A DNA stretch of 64,000 bases from Desulfovibrio piger (GCF_951793255.1 NZ_OX636706.1:1013001-1077000); one strand, 5' to 3'; counted from the stretch's first letter, positions 15,825-24,684 are shown. Notes: generated by a model from the sequence alone, not told the origin. Made by a program: numbers and translations.

Positions 15825-16600
15825 CTCCCGAAGCCCGCTGGCAGGCCCTGCTGCCCGTGCTGCGGCACTGGCCGCTGGCCGTGGCCTTTTCCGGCGGGCT
15901 GGACAGCCGTTTCCTCTGTTTCGCCCTGCGGCGTGCGGGCTGCGACGTGCTGGCCCTGCACGCCACGGGGCCGCATGTGCCGCAGGCCGAGAGCGAGGCG
16001 GCGCGGCGCTGGGCCCGGGCGCAGGGGCTGCCCCTGCTGGAAGTGCGGCACGATCCCCTTTCCCTGCCCGAAGTGGCGGTGAACAGCCGGGAACGCTGCT
16101 ATGCCTGCAAGCGGGCCCTCATGCGCCGTCTGCGTGAGGCCCTGGCCGCCGCGGGCGGTTGCCGTATCCTCTGTGACGGCAGCAATGCCGACGATCTGAC
16201 CGCCTTCCGGCCCGGACAGCGGGCCGTGCGCGAGGCGGGCGTTCTCTCGCCCCTGGCGCTGGCCGGGCTCCACAAACAGGAGTTGCGCGATCTGGGCGCG
16301 TCCTGGGGACTGGACGACCCGCAGCAGGCCGCCCGGCCCTGCCTGCTGACCCGGCTGGCCTACGGCATGAGCCCGGAACCGGCCCTGCTGGCCCGTCTGG
16401 CCGCTGCCGAGGCCGATCTGGCCGCCTTGCCCGGCCTGGGGGATTTTCGTCTGCGCCTGACGCCGGAGCCCGTCCTGCAGGCGGCCGTGCTGCCTGACGG
16501 CCTGCGGCCGCAGGTCATGCAGGTGCTGGACGCCCACGGTTTTGGCGGGGCCGGGATGGTGGAAGGGACGGTCAGCGGTTTTTTTGACCGCGGAGCGTGA
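15818..16600 (+). CDS. LarE-like PP-loop ATP-dependent sulfur transferase
   Basis: A 260-aa PP-loop ATPase. The ATP-pyrophosphatase loop SGGLDS is at residues 25-30. The LarE signature [10 protein letters not shown] gives C94 and C97, DGSNADD is at 120-126, and a third cysteine, C175, lies in RPCLLTR. LarE makes the nickel-pincer cofactor of lactate racemase by sulfur transfer. Single-cysteine types sacrifice their own sulfur, while three-cysteine types carry a [4Fe-4S] cluster; this one has three candidate ligands. GTG 15818 overlaps the hisF stop and is chosen because it is the only good start after hisF. No larB, larC or larA is seen nearby, so its target is uncertain. Confidence 0.78.
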   Translation: MVAPEARWQALLPVLRHWPLAVAFSGGLDSRFLCFALRRAGCDVLALHATGPHVPQAESEAARRWARAQGLPLLEVRHDPLSLPEVAVNSRERCYACKRALMRRLREALAAAGGCRILCDGSNADDLTAFRPGQRAVREAGVLSPLALAGLHKQELRDLGASWGLDDPQQAARPCLLTRLAYGMSPEPALLARLAAAEADLAALPGLGDFRLRLTPEPVLQAAVLPDGLRPQVMQVLDAHGFGGAGMVEGTVSGFFDRGA

Positions 16601-16602
16601 TG

Positions 16603-16988
16603 TTTTTGGAGGGAATCCCCTCATCTTTGCTGTCGATGCCCGCAGCTTTCTGCATCGTGCAACGGGTAGGGCCTCCTCCCGTCGCTGCCGGTACACGAAG
16701 GCCTTCCCGGCGCCCCGATGAAGGGGGGAGGATATTTTCCCCGGAAAAAATAAAACGCGCCCGCGAGACCTCTGTCTCGCGGGCGCGTTTGTTTTTGACA
16801 GGGATATGCCCTCCCATGAGCTGGAGGGATGTCCTGTTATGAAAGCGCGCTGGGGAAGGGGGAGTTTGAGGGGGGAACCCCTCTCGCGCTAGCAGCGACC
16901 GGATGGCGGCCCGCAGGGCCGTGTCCGTTGCGACGCAGGAAGCTACGGGCATCGACAGCAAAGATGAGGGGTTCCCCCTCAAAGATCC
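16603..16988. repeat. outward-facing pair of imperfect 60-bp repeats enclosing a terminator
   Basis: The 413-nt gap after the LarE-like gene holds no gene. Copy A (16603-16665, minus orientation) and copy B (16925-16988, plus) share CCGTTGC, GAAGCT, CGGGCATCGACAGCAAAGAT and GAGGGG in the same order with a few substitutions. They form inverted repeats around about 260 nt. A third, shorter copy lies at 31331-31366. Origin unknown: a relic of a MITE-like element or a REP-type repeat are both possible. Confidence 0.6.
16753..16797. terminator. strong bidirectional hairpin terminator
   Basis: A 16-bp perfect stem, AAACGCGCCCGCGAGA with TCTCGCGGGCGCGTTT, around CCTCTG, followed by GTTTTTG. It lies between the convergent his/LarE-like operon and the mltG operon. 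Confidence 0.85.
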
Positions 16989-17013
16989 TTCCCCGTCCTT
17001 TGCAGATATGGCC

Positions 17014-17250
17014 TTACCGGACGCGCAGGGCCTCGGTGATGATGGCCGCGTCTTCCTCCGGCCGGGCTTTGACATTGAGTTCGGCGTTGCCGCCGTGGCA
17101 GACGAAGCCCTCGGGGCCGTGTTCCACCACACCGGCGGAGATGACCTGCCCGTAGGGGAGCTGGTCGCGCATGTCGGCGTGGTCCACGCGGCGGGGAAAG
17201 ATGAAGGGCACGAGCTGGCCGGAAAAATCTTCCATGATCAAATACTTCAT
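17014..17250 (-). CDS. small conserved-looking protein, 78 aa
   Basis: Unrecognised. A 78-aa soluble protein with a proline/aromatic N-terminal half (FSGQLVPFIFPRRVDHADM) and a C-terminal half that reads like a small beta fold (GQVISAGVVEHGPEGFVCHG). It has one cysteine and a final acidic helix (EEDAAIITEALRV). ATG 17250 is preceded by AGGAAGGCAGG. It starts 14 nt after the mltG stop on the same strand and is the last gene of that run, so it is co-transcribed with ruvX-mltG. Confidence 0.7.
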   Translation of the reverse strand: MKYLIMEDFSGQLVPFIFPRRVDHADMRDQLPYGQVISAGVVEHGPEGFVCHGGNAELNVKARPEEDAAIITEALRVR

Positions 17251-17264
17251 GACCTGCCTTCCTG

Positions 17265-18311
17265 TTATTGCTGGCGCTGGGCGCGACGGTTCTTGAGGTA
17301 CTGTCGCACGGCGCGGTTATGATCGTCGAGGTTGGTGGAAAAAGCGTGGCGACCGCCGTCGGTGATGGCCACGAAATAGAGGTACTTGTGCTCTTCGGGC
17401 GTGATGGCCGCGGCCAGGGCGCTGGCGCCGAACGAGCAGATGGGGCCGGGCGGCAGGCCGGGACGCTGGTAGGTGTTGTAGATGTTGTTGGCGTCGTCCA
17501 GATGGCGGCGGCGCAGGTTGCCGTCAAAGTTGGGCCCCAGCCCGTAGATGACCGTGGGGTCGGCCTGGAGCGCCATGTTGATGCGCAAACGGTTGGCATA
17601 GACGCCGGCCACGCGCGGCCGCTCGTCGGCAAAGGCGGTCTCCTTCTCCACGACGGAAGCCAGGATCACCAGACGGCGCAGCTCGTCGCGGGAGGGCCGT
17701 TTGCCGTCGGGCCAGAGGGCGTCGCCCTTGCGCCAGAAGTTGTCCACCATGCGGCCGGCCACGGCACGGGCCTGGGCCTTGTCGGGCACGTCGGCCTTCT
17801 TGAGCAGATAGGTGTCCGGCATGAGGAAGCCCTCGGCCGAATCGAAGGGGATGCCGTAGTGGCGCAAAAAGGCCGGATCCGTGATGACGGCCCGGAAATC
17901 CTCAAAGCGTACCAGCCCGGCCTCTTCCAGCACCCTGGCGGTCTGCCACCAGGTCAGGCCTTCGGGCACGGTGACGCGGAACAGCACCGGCTGGCCGTTG
18001 ACCAGGGTATCCAGCACCTGTTCCGGCAGCCAGCCCGTATTGAGGGCAAAGCGGCCGGCCTGCAGACGGCTGTCCCACTTTTTGTAGCGGGCCAGCAGCA
18101 GGAACTTGCGCGCATCGGTGATGAGGCCGCGTTCTTCCAGCTTGTCGGCCACACGGCGCACATTGGCGCCGGGTTCCACGTCGAAGAAGGCTTCCTGCCC
18201 CGGTGTGGCCGGGGGCGTCTTGAGGAAGGTCCAGGCCTCGTACCCCGCCCAGCCGGCAGCGGCCGCCGCCAGCAGGACAAGGACAGCCACGATGCGCAGT
18301 ACGGTCTTCAT
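17265..18311 (-). CDS. mltG: endolytic murein transglycosylase MltG
   Basis: A 348-aa inner-membrane enzyme that cuts nascent glycan strands near the membrane and sets chain length. It has an N-terminal membrane anchor (residues about 5-25), a LysM-like part around FFDVEPGANVRRVADKLEE, and the YceG catalytic domain. The catalytic glutamate is in ILASVVEKET and the family signature is MALQADPTVIYG. Start ATG 18311 overlaps the ruvX stop in ATGA. The order ruvX-mltG is a common bacterial arrangement. Confidence 0.95.
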   Translation of the reverse strand: MKTVLRIVAVLVLLAAAAAGWAGYEAWTFLKTPPATPGQEAFFDVEPGANVRRVADKLEERGLITDARKFLLLARYKKWDSRLQAGRFALNTGWLPEQVLDTLVNGQPVLFRVTVPEGLTWWQTARVLEEAGLVRFEDFRAVITDPAFLRHYGIPFDSAEGFLMPDTYLLKKADVPDKAQARAVAGRMVDNFWRKGDALWPDGKRPSRDELRRLVILASVVEKETAFADERPRVAGVYANRLRINMALQADPTVIYGLGPNFDGNLRRRHLDDANNIYNTYQRPGLPPGPICSFGASALAAAITPEEHKYLYFVAITDGGRHAFSTNLDDHNRAVRQYLKNRRAQRQQ

Positions 18312-18745
18312 GCCGGCCTCCGCTGGTCAGGGCTGAGGGAAAGAAAGGACTCCAGGATGCGCACGGCGGCCTGCTGGTCCAGCACGGCCTTGCAGCGGCG
18401 GCCCGTGCGGCCCACCTCGCGCAGTTCGCGCTCGGCGGCCTCGGAGCTGAGCAGCTCGGACATGAAATAGAAGGGCAGGGGCACGCGGCGCTTGAGGCGC
18501 TCGGTGACGTTGCGCACCTGCCGGGTGGTCATGCTCTCGGTGCCGTCGGTGAGCAGGGGCAGGCCCATGACCACGGCGTCGGGGCGCTCCTCAAGGATCC
18601 GCCCGGCCAGCGCCGCCAGGAATTCCTTGCGGTTGGCGTAGTCGGCCAGGCGGATGGTGGCCAGCGGATAGGCCATGATGCCTTCCGGGTCGGTGGCGGC
18701 CAGGCCCGTGCGGGCCAGGCCGTAATCAATACCTACCCATTTCAA
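18308..18745 (-). CDS. ruvX: RuvX/YqgF pre-16S rRNA nuclease
   Basis: A 145-aa RNase H-fold protein that matures the 5' end of 16S rRNA. The first catalytic aspartate is in WVGIDYGLARTG and the second motif is VVMGLPLLTDG; a late acidic motif is in the LDQQAAVRILESF region. No ATG fits: TTG 18745 (TTG AAA TGG GTA) is the only start that gives the normal length. It lies 5 nt after the trpS stop, so coupling is likely. A longer frame into trpS is rejected. Confidence 0.88.
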   Translation of the reverse strand: MKWVGIDYGLARTGLAATDPEGIMAYPLATIRLADYANRKEFLAALAGRILEERPDAVVMGLPLLTDGTESMTTRQVRNVTERLKRRVPLPFYFMSELLSSEAAERELREVGRTGRRCKAVLDQQAAVRILESFLSLSPDQRRPA

Positions 18746-18750
18746 GGCGT

Positions 18751-19743
18751 TTACAGCCCCATCTTGGCGCGCACTTCGGCCAGCGTGGCGGAGGCGAAGG
18801 CGCGGGCGCGTTCGTTGCCGGCGGCCAGGATCTCGGCCACGGCACCGGGACGGGCCGACAGGGCGGCGCGGCGTTCCTGCAGGGGAGCCAGGAAGGCTTC
18901 CAGGTTCTTCAGGAAGCGCTTCTTGCATTCCACACAGCCGAAGCTGGCGCCGGTACAGCCGGTGCGGATCTCGGCCTGCTCTTCGGGGCTGGCCAGCAGC
19001 ACATGGTAGGGGAAGAGGTTGCAGACGTCCGGGTTGCCGGGATCGCTCTTGCGCAGGCGGGCCGGGTCGGTGAACATGCCGCGCACCTTGGGCTCGATGT
19101 CGGCCATGGTGTCACGCAGGAAGATGCCGTTGTTGTAGCTCTTGGACATCTTGCGGCCGTCCAGGCCGGGGCACTTGGCCGCGGGGGTGAGCATGGCCTG
19201 CGGCTCGGGGAAGAAGTTGCCGCCATAAAGGTAGTTGAAGCGGCGGGCGATCTCGCGGGTCAGCTCCATGTGGGGCAGCTGGTCTTCACCCACGGGCACG
19301 CCGTGGGGACGGTACATGAGGATGTCCGCGGCCATGAGCACGGGGTAGCAGAGGAAGCCTGCGTTGCCCAGGTCCTTGTTGGTGATCTGCTGCTGCTGTT
19401 CCTTGTAGGTGGGGTTGCGTTCCAGCCAGGAGACGGGGGTGATCATGGAGAGCAGCAGGCTCAGCTCGGCGTGTTCCTTGACCGCGCTCTGGCGGAAGAT
19501 GACGCACTTTTCGGGATCCAGCCCGGCGGCCACCCAGTCCTTGACCATCTCTTCCACGTTGGTGGCGATGTTGGAGGGGTCGGCATAATCGCTGGTCAGG
19601 GCGTGCCAGTCGGCCACGAAGAAATAGGCTTCCTCGGTGTGCTGGAGTTCCACCCAGTTCTTGAGGACGCCGAAGTAGTGACCCAGATGGAGCGGCCCGG
19701 TGGGACGCATGCCCGAAACCGTACGCGGACGAACAGTGTTCAT
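18751..19743 (-). CDS. trpS: tryptophanyl-tRNA synthetase
   Basis: A 330-aa class Ic synthetase charging tRNA-Trp. The HIGH-type motif appears as GPLHLGHYFG (residues about 16-25) and the KMSKS motif is intact in GRKMSKSYNN. The sequence CTGASFGCVECKKRF in the C-terminal part carries a cysteine set (CxxxxxxCxxC) also seen in some bacterial TrpRS, possibly a metal or Fe-S site. ATG 19743 follows AAAGGAATC. It leads the run trpS-ruvX-mltG and is preceded by the site-2 protease gene 28 nt away. Confidence 0.96.
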   Translation of the reverse strand: MNTVRPRTVSGMRPTGPLHLGHYFGVLKNWVELQHTEEAYFFVADWHALTSDYADPSNIATNVEEMVKDWVAAGLDPEKCVIFRQSAVKEHAELSLLLSMITPVSWLERNPTYKEQQQQITNKDLGNAGFLCYPVLMAADILMYRPHGVPVGEDQLPHMELTREIARRFNYLYGGNFFPEPQAMLTPAAKCPGLDGRKMSKSYNNGIFLRDTMADIEPKVRGMFTDPARLRKSDPGNPDVCNLFPYHVLLASPEEQAEIRTGCTGASFGCVECKKRFLKNLEAFLAPLQERRAALSARPGAVAEILAAGNERARAFASATLAEVRAKMGL

Positions 19744-19771
19744 TTCAAGATTCCTTTAGAAGTTCCGTTAC

Positions 19772-20434
19772 TTACTTGATACCGACAAGCGAAAGCAGCA
19801 GATCGCTGCCCCCGCCGATAAGAGGCCCGAGGATGTGCCCCAACAGGCCCGTGGCCAGCAGGAGCACCAGGATGATGAAGCCGTAGCGCCCGGCGCTCAT
19901 ATAGGCCCAGGCGGCGCGCGGCGGCAGGAAATAGGCCACGATCTTGCTGCCGTCCAGCGGCGGGATGGGCAGCAGGTTGATCCAGGCGAGGCAGAGGTTG
20001 ATGTTCACCCCGGCCACCAGCATGAGCAGGAAGTAGCGCGTGGTGTCCGAGATGTCGGGGCTGGGCAGCATGGCCACCACGGCGCCCAGGACAAGGGCAA
20101 AGCCGATGGCCAGCAAAAAGTTGGTCACGGGCCCGGCCAGGGCCACCCACATCATGTCGCGGGCGGGGTCGCGCAGGTTGCGCACATTGACCGGCACCGG
20201 CTTGGCCCAGCCGAAGATGAAGCCCGTGCCCAGGCTGGTGAGCAGGAACACGGCCGCGCCCAGGGCGTCGAAATGCGAGACGGGATTGAGGGTCAGGCGG
20301 CCCATGAAGCGGGCGGTCTGGTCCCCCTTGCGGGAGGCCATCCAGCCGTGGGCCACTTCATGCATGATGATGCCGAGCAGGGTGGGGATCAGGTAGACAG
20401 CGAAACGCTGTGCGTTGAATGCAAAATCGAACAT
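19772..20434 (-). CDS. site-2 protease family (M50-type) intramembrane metalloprotease
   Basis: A 220-aa membrane protein of the compact M50/S2P group without a PDZ domain. The zinc motif HEVAHG is in the first hydrophobic helix pair. The second, metal-binding and structural motif NLLPIPPLDGSK is in the C-terminal half. About six hydrophobic segments are present. Substrate unknown; small bacterial members are often linked to trpS-like housekeeping operons. ATG 20434 is used; a TTG three codons upstream (20443) is possible, and neither has a clear ribosome-binding site. Confidence 0.88.
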   Translation of the reverse strand: MFDFAFNAQRFAVYLIPTLLGIIMHEVAHGWMASRKGDQTARFMGRLTLNPVSHFDALGAAVFLLTSLGTGFIFGWAKPVPVNVRNLRDPARDMMWVALAGPVTNFLLAIGFALVLGAVVAMLPSPDISDTTRYFLLMLVAGVNINLCLAWINLLPIPPLDGSKIVAYFLPPRAAWAYMSAGRYGFIILVLLLATGLLGHILGPLIGGGSDLLLSLVGIK

Positions 20435-20514
20435 CTGCCGCAAGTACCATGCAACGGGTCAAATGTCGATATGAGGGGCGGGAAGGGCAGGGGGCCTCCC
20501 CGGCCCCGTAGATG

Positions 20515-20904
20515 TCATTTGGCAAGGGGCATCCTGTGGCGGCGGGGGCCGCCGGTCAGGGCGTGGCTCGCGTCGATGAGCGCGAACAGCTCTTCGGGCG
20601 TGATGCCCCCGTCCAGAAGGATGGAGACCCAGTGCCTTTTGTCCATATGGTAGGCGGGCAGGATGCCCGGCGTCCCGCTGATGAGCAGATCCAGGACGCC
20701 GTCGGACTTCAGGTTGATGATCTCCACCGGTCCGTCTCCGGCCAGGCCCAGCCGGTCCGGGGGCACGTCCATGATCAGGGCGTACCACTTCCGTCCCTGC
20801 TGGTGGCGCAGGACGGCATAGTGCGGATACCGGGCCCAGGGGTATTCCGGTTCCGTGCCGAACTTTTCCCTGACGTAGGCGAGGATGGCGCCACGCGCGG
20901 GCAT
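20515..20904 (-). CDS. MmcQ/YjbR family protein
   Basis: A 129-aa protein. The pattern YALIMDVPPDRLGL, then INLKSD and LPAYHMDKRHWVSILLDG, fits the YjbR/MmcQ fold (CyaY-like alpha/beta). These proteins are thought to bind DNA or regulate, but the role is not settled. ATG 20904 follows CGGAGG. It lies 17 nt after the ubiquitin-like gene on the same strand and 80 nt before the site-2 protease gene, suggesting loose co-transcription. Confidence 0.85.
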   Translation of the reverse strand: MPARGAILAYVREKFGTEPEYPWARYPHYAVLRHQQGRKWYALIMDVPPDRLGLAGDGPVEIINLKSDGVLDLLISGTPGILPAYHMDKRHWVSILLDGGITPEELFALIDASHALTGGPRRHRMPLAK

Positions 20905-20921
20905 GACCGACCTCCGCGGGC

Positions 20922-21173
20922 CTAGCCCACGCTGGCGACTTTGCGGACCAGCAGCTCGTCGTTGGGCCAGATCTGGCGGTCGGGGGTGAGCAGTTCGCCG
21001 TCGCGGGCCACCAGGGCGCATTCTTCGGCCAGCCCCAGGGCCGTCAGCAGCTGGCGGGAGGTCTTGGGGCGGGGGATGGAGAGCCAGTGGTCCTCGGGCT
21101 GGAGGCGCACGGTGACGCGCGCGCCGGTGTGTTCGGGTTTGACGCAGTGGATGTGGCGGGGAGTCTCGCTCAT
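20922..21173 (-). CDS. small ubiquitin-like (MoaD/ThiS-type) protein
   Basis: An 83-aa protein. The second half (PKTSRQLLTALGLAEECALV, then RDGELLTPDRQIWPNDELLV) follows the beta-grasp pattern of ThiS/MoaD-like sulfur carriers. The C-terminus is ASVG instead of the diglycine GG needed for adenylation, so a classical carrier role is doubtful. The N-terminal 25 residues carry His/Cys (HIHCVKPEH) and could bind metal. ATG 21173 follows AAGGAA. Family placement is by pattern and moderate in confidence. Confidence 0.6.
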   Translation of the reverse strand: MSETPRHIHCVKPEHTGARVTVRLQPEDHWLSIPRPKTSRQLLTALGLAEECALVARDGELLTPDRQIWPNDELLVRKVASVG

Positions 21174-21503
21174 GGCTAGTTCCTTCGAGGCCTGTTGCCG
21201 GGACCTCGTGGCCGCACCGGCAAAGCCCGTTCTGCAGTGACGTCCCAGGCGGCGGGGCAGCCCTCCCGGGATGGATTTCCGGGAAAGATGCGGGGCCGGG
21301 GACAGGAAAGCTCAGCATACATACGTTGTTCTGTCCGTCTTGTCCATGTGCCGGGCATGCGCTGGGCGTCAGAGATCCTGTAAGGCAGCGGATCTTTTTA
21401 CAGTTTTCAGGGAATCAGGAATCAGCCTTGCGGACAGTGGAATAAAAAAATAAATAAATACGTTATGTTACAGTTAAATCATAAATTTTTCTTTTGTGGC
21501 CAT

Positions 21504-21535
21504 ATTGACATTGAATTTCATTTTCAGCATATACT
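21504..21535 (+). promoter_or_regulatory. feo promoter with Fur-like box
   Basis: The 403-nt gap before feoA has no gene and turns AT-rich from about 21440. TTGACA (21505-21510) and TATACT (21530-21535) make a promoter with a long 19-nt spacer. Bases 21504-21526 match 22 of 23 with the promoter at 28951-28929 (minus). The part TTGAATTTCATTTTCA resembles the NAT(A/T)AT-type arrays of Fur boxes. Fur control is inferred. Confidence 0.65.
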
Positions 21536-21576
21536 TGAGTCGTGCGGGGCCTACCTGCCGCTGAGGAGGATCTTGT

Positions 21577-21819
21577 ATGACTCTTGACGACGTCCACTCC
21601 ATGTCCCGGTGCACGGTAAAACGGGTCACGGCAAAAGGTATGCTGGGGCAACGCCTCAGTGACATGGGATTTTGTCCGGGTATCTGCTTTCTGTTTGTAA
21701 GGCGTGCACCACTCCGGGATCCTATCCACGTGCAGATAGGATCCTATCATGTGGCACTTCGCAGCGGTGAGGCCAGGCATATAGAGCTGGATTCCTGCTC
21801 TCCGTGCCCGGCAAGGTAA
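21577..21819 (+). CDS. feoA: ferrous iron transport protein A
   Basis: An 80-aa SH3-like cytoplasmic protein that supports FeoB. The core LGQRLSDMGFCPGICFLFVR followed by HVQIGSYHVALRSGEARHI is the standard FeoA pattern. The C-terminus holds extra cysteines (SCSPCPAR). ATG 21577 is preceded by GAGGAGGATC. It overlaps the possible 5' extension of feoB, but the real feoB start is 12 nt after the feoA stop. Confidence 0.94.
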   Translation: MTLDDVHSMSRCTVKRVTAKGMLGQRLSDMGFCPGICFLFVRRAPLRDPIHVQIGSYHVALRSGEARHIELDSCSPCPAR

Positions 21820-21830
21820 GGAGCCAAGTC

Positions 21831-24296
21831 ATGGAACAGATCCTTACCGTTCTGGCCGGGCAGCCCAATTGCGGCAAATCGACCATCTTCAACATGCTCA
21901 CCGGCGCCCGCCAGTATGTGGCCAACTACCCCGGTGTGACCGTCGAGAAAAAGGCGGGAAGTTTCGTGTGCGGCGACACGCGCGTCGAGCTGGTGGACCT
22001 GCCCGGGACGTACAGCCTGGCTTCCTGGTCGCCGGAGGAGATGGCCGCCCGGCAGTTCATCGTGGAAGAGGATCCGGCACAGATCGTGGCGGTGCTCGAT
22101 GCCTCGACGCTGGAAAAAAGCCTGTATCTTTGCCTGCAGCTTCTGGAGATGCGGCGGCCCACCCTGGCCGTGCTGAACATGATGGACGTGGCGGCGAAGC
22201 GGGGGATACGGGTGGATGCCGATGCCCTTTCCCAGGCACTGGGCATCCCGGTCATCCGGGCCCAGGCCAGCAAGGGGATCGGGAAGCAGGAATTGTACAG
22301 CGCCATCACCGCGCGTCACGGCCGTTCCGGCAGCGCGGAGATCGTCGATTACGGCGAGCTGGAAACGGATATCCGGGAAATCACGCGCCTGCTGCCCCGG
22401 CAAGGGGTCAAGGGCTATCCTTCCCGCTGGTTTGCCATCAAGCTGCTGGAGCAGGACAGCCTTGCCGAGGGGCTGCTCGCTTCCGTGGATACGGAAGACG
22501 GCCGCATCGCCGCCCTGACCCGCCAATGCCGCGAGTCCTGGGCGACGCGGCACGGTGAGGATATGGTCAGGAGCATCGCCCATGCCCGTTTCGCCCAGGC
22601 GCGGGACATCGCGGCACGCTGCTCGGAACGCCTGGAGTTCGTCACCTCGGTGACGGAAAAGGTGGATGCCGTCCTCTGCCACCGTTTCTGGGGCCCGCTC
22701 ATCCTGCTGGGGATACTGTTCGTTTTTTACCAGGCCTCCGTCACGCTGGGCAATTATCTGGCCGCCCAGGTCTGGCCGGTCTGGGGCAAGCTGGAGGTCT
22801 GGGCCGCCGCCGTCCTGCCGCAGCAGGGCTTTCTGGAAGATCCCGTCCTGACGGCGCTGGGGTTGTGGATCGTCAAAAGCATCACGGCAGTGCTGAACTA
22901 CCTGCCCATCTTCGTCATCATGTTCGCCCTGGTGGCCATCCTTGAGGATTCCGGCTACATGGCGCGCATCGCCTTCATCCTCGACAGGATCTTCCACCGT
23001 TTCGGCCTGCACGGCCAGTCCACGCTGCCCCTGATCCTCGGCGGTGTCTATGTGGGCGGTTGCGCCATCCCCGGCGTCATCGCCACGCGTGCCATCCCCG
23101 ATGAGCGGGCCAGGATGGCCACCATCCTCATCGTGCCCATGATGAACTGTCTGGCCAAAGTCCCGCTGTATCTGCTGCTGGTGGGGGCCTTTTTCAGCAG
23201 CCACGCGGGCTGGGCCATGTTCTTCATCGGGACGGTGACGCTGCTCATGGGCCTCATCGTGGCCAAGATCCTTTCCCTGACCCTGCTGCGCGGGCACAAC
23301 CCCGCCCCGTTCATCATCGAGCTGCCCATCTACCACATGCCGTCGGTCTACGGGGTCATCCGCCAGACCGTGGACCGCATCTGGATGTTCCTGCGCAAGA
23401 TCGGTTCCGTTGTGGTGGCCGTGGCCGTCATCATCTTCGCCCTCATCAATTTCCCCGATCTGCCGGCCGAACGGCTCGCCCATTATGAGGGGCAGCAGAA
23501 GGCCCTTGAGCAGGCCTTCCTGGCAGCGGTGGACAAGACCTCGTTCAAGGGGCGTCTTGAGGCCGCGGACATCGTACCGCTCCTGCTCTATCAGGAGGAT
23601 CTTCGCGAGCGGAAACGCGGCCTGACGCAGGCCGAGGCCAATGCCGTCAACCAGGCCGCCCTGGAAGAGAACCCCGTCTATGCCGCCGTGGCCCTGCGTC
23701 AGGGCAAGGACGGCAAGCTGCTGGCCGGGGAATTGCGCAAGATCGACGGCAAACGCAAGACCCTGCGGCGCGAGATCCGCCAGGAACGTTTCGAGGACAG
23801 CTTCCTGGGACGTGCCGGCAAGGCGCTGGAAAGCGTCACTGCCGGAGCGGGCTTCACCTGGCGCATCAACGTGGCCCTGCTTTCCGCCCTGGCTGCCAAG
23901 GAGAACAGTGCCGCGACGCTGGGCGCCATCTATGGCCTGGACGGGATGAGCATCGGCGAAGGCATGGCCTCGGTGAGCGGTTTCACGCCCCTGCATGCCC
24001 TGGCGCTCATGCTGTTCATGGCTCTTTACCCGCCGTGCGTGCCTGCGGCCATCATGGTGAAGACACAGACGCTGTCCACGCGCTGGATGCTCTTTTCCAT
24101 CCTTTTCCAGATGACCGTCGGCCTCATGGTGGCCACCCTGGTGTTCACAGGCGGATCCTGGCTCGGCCTGAGCGGCTTTGAAGCCATGTGGGCCTACTAC
24201 GGCTTCTGCCTTGTCCTGCTGTTGCTCCTGGCACTGGTACCGGCCGGGGAGGAACAGCAAAAGCCCGGCCCCGTTGCCGGCCCCGCCCGTCCATAA
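21831..24296 (+). CDS. feoB: ferrous iron transport GTPase/permease
   Basis: An 821-aa inner-membrane Fe(II) transporter. The N-terminal G domain has G1 GQPNCGKST (10-18), G2 at T37 in YPGVTVE, G3 DLPGTYSL (56-63) and G4 NMMD near 114-117. A helical spacer follows, then two Gate domains and the FeoB C region with ENSAATLGAIYG, ending in hydrophobic helices near VLLLLLALVPA. Start ATG 21831 has AAGGAG upstream; the 9-codon longer frame is inside feoA. The two accessory genes that follow lie 34-36 nt apart, so feoA-feoB-NikL-like-DUF4198 is one operon. Confidence 0.97.
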   Translation: MEQILTVLAGQPNCGKSTIFNMLTGARQYVANYPGVTVEKKAGSFVCGDTRVELVDLPGTYSLASWSPEEMAARQFIVEEDPAQIVAVLDASTLEKSLYLCLQLLEMRRPTLAVLNMMDVAAKRGIRVDADALSQALGIPVIRAQASKGIGKQELYSAITARHGRSGSAEIVDYGELETDIREITRLLPRQGVKGYPSRWFAIKLLEQDSLAEGLLASVDTEDGRIAALTRQCRESWATRHGEDMVRSIAHARFAQARDIAARCSERLEFVTSVTEKVDAVLCHRFWGPLILLGILFVFYQASVTLGNYLAAQVWPVWGKLEVWAAAVLPQQGFLEDPVLTALGLWIVKSITAVLNYLPIFVIMFALVAILEDSGYMARIAFILDRIFHRFGLHGQSTLPLILGGVYVGGCAIPGVIATRAIPDERARMATILIVPMMNCLAKVPLYLLLVGAFFSSHAGWAMFFIGTVTLLMGLIVAKILSLTLLRGHNPAPFIIELPIYHMPSVYGVIRQTVDRIWMFLRKIGSVVVAVAVIIFALINFPDLPAERLAHYEGQQKALEQAFLAAVDKTSFKGRLEAADIVPLLLYQEDLRERKRGLTQAEANAVNQAALEENPVYAAVALRQGKDGKLLAGELRKIDGKRKTLRREIRQERFEDSFLGRAGKALESVTAGAGFTWRINVALLSALAAKENSAATLGAIYGLDGMSIGEGMASVSGFTPLHALALMLFMALYPPCVPAAIMVKTQTLSTRWMLFSILFQMTVGLMVATLVFTGGSWLGLSGFEAMWAYYGFCLVLLLLLALVPAGEEQQKPGPVAGPARP

Positions 24297-24330
24297 CCCC
24301 AAACCCTGTTTGTGCATGAGGAGGAAATCT

Positions 24331-24648
24331 ATGTTCAGGTTGTTTGCTTCCCTGGCCCTGGCCGCCGCGGTGGCCCTGCCCGGCGCGGCTTTTGCCCACA
24401 GCGCCATTTTCGACTGCTTCGACAATGGTGACGGGACCGTTTCGTGCCAGGGGGGATATTCTGACGGCTCGTCCGCTTCGGGCGTGAGCATCAAGATCAA
24501 GGACGCCAAGGGCGACGTGCTGCGGGAGCTCAAGCTGGACAGCAACAGCGAGGTCTCCTTCCCGAAGCCCGAAGGGGACTACAAGGTCATGTTCGATGGC
24601 GGTGAGGGCCATTCCATCGAGCTCGACGGCAAGAAGATCGTGCAGTAG
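24331..24648 (+). CDS. NikL-like secreted protein of the feo operon
   Basis: A 105-aa protein with a signal peptide (residues 1-22, cleavage near AFA-HS). The mature part starts HSAIFDCFDNGDGT and continues CQGGYSDGSSASGV, then IKDAKGDVL, LDSNSEVSFPKP and FDGGEGHSIEL. The SDG, GDVL and GGEGHS pattern matches the NikL-type periplasmic accessory of nickel ECF transporters, a small immunoglobulin-like domain. Two cysteines not typical of NikL are conserved in its paralogue at 28976-29296. ATG 24331 follows GAGGAGG. Position after feoB suggests a periplasmic iron role rather than nickel (inference). Confidence 0.7.
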   Translation: MFRLFASLALAAAVALPGAAFAHSAIFDCFDNGDGTVSCQGGYSDGSSASGVSIKIKDAKGDVLRELKLDSNSEVSFPKPEGDYKVMFDGGEGHSIELDGKKIVQ

Positions 24649-24684
24649 CCCGGATCGTCCCACAGAAACATAAACGAGGTTGCT

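Noticed and set aside
21747..24545. A 932-codon minus-strand open frame
   Set aside because: Antisense of feoB; its translation has no recognisable domain, and feoB is unmistakable.
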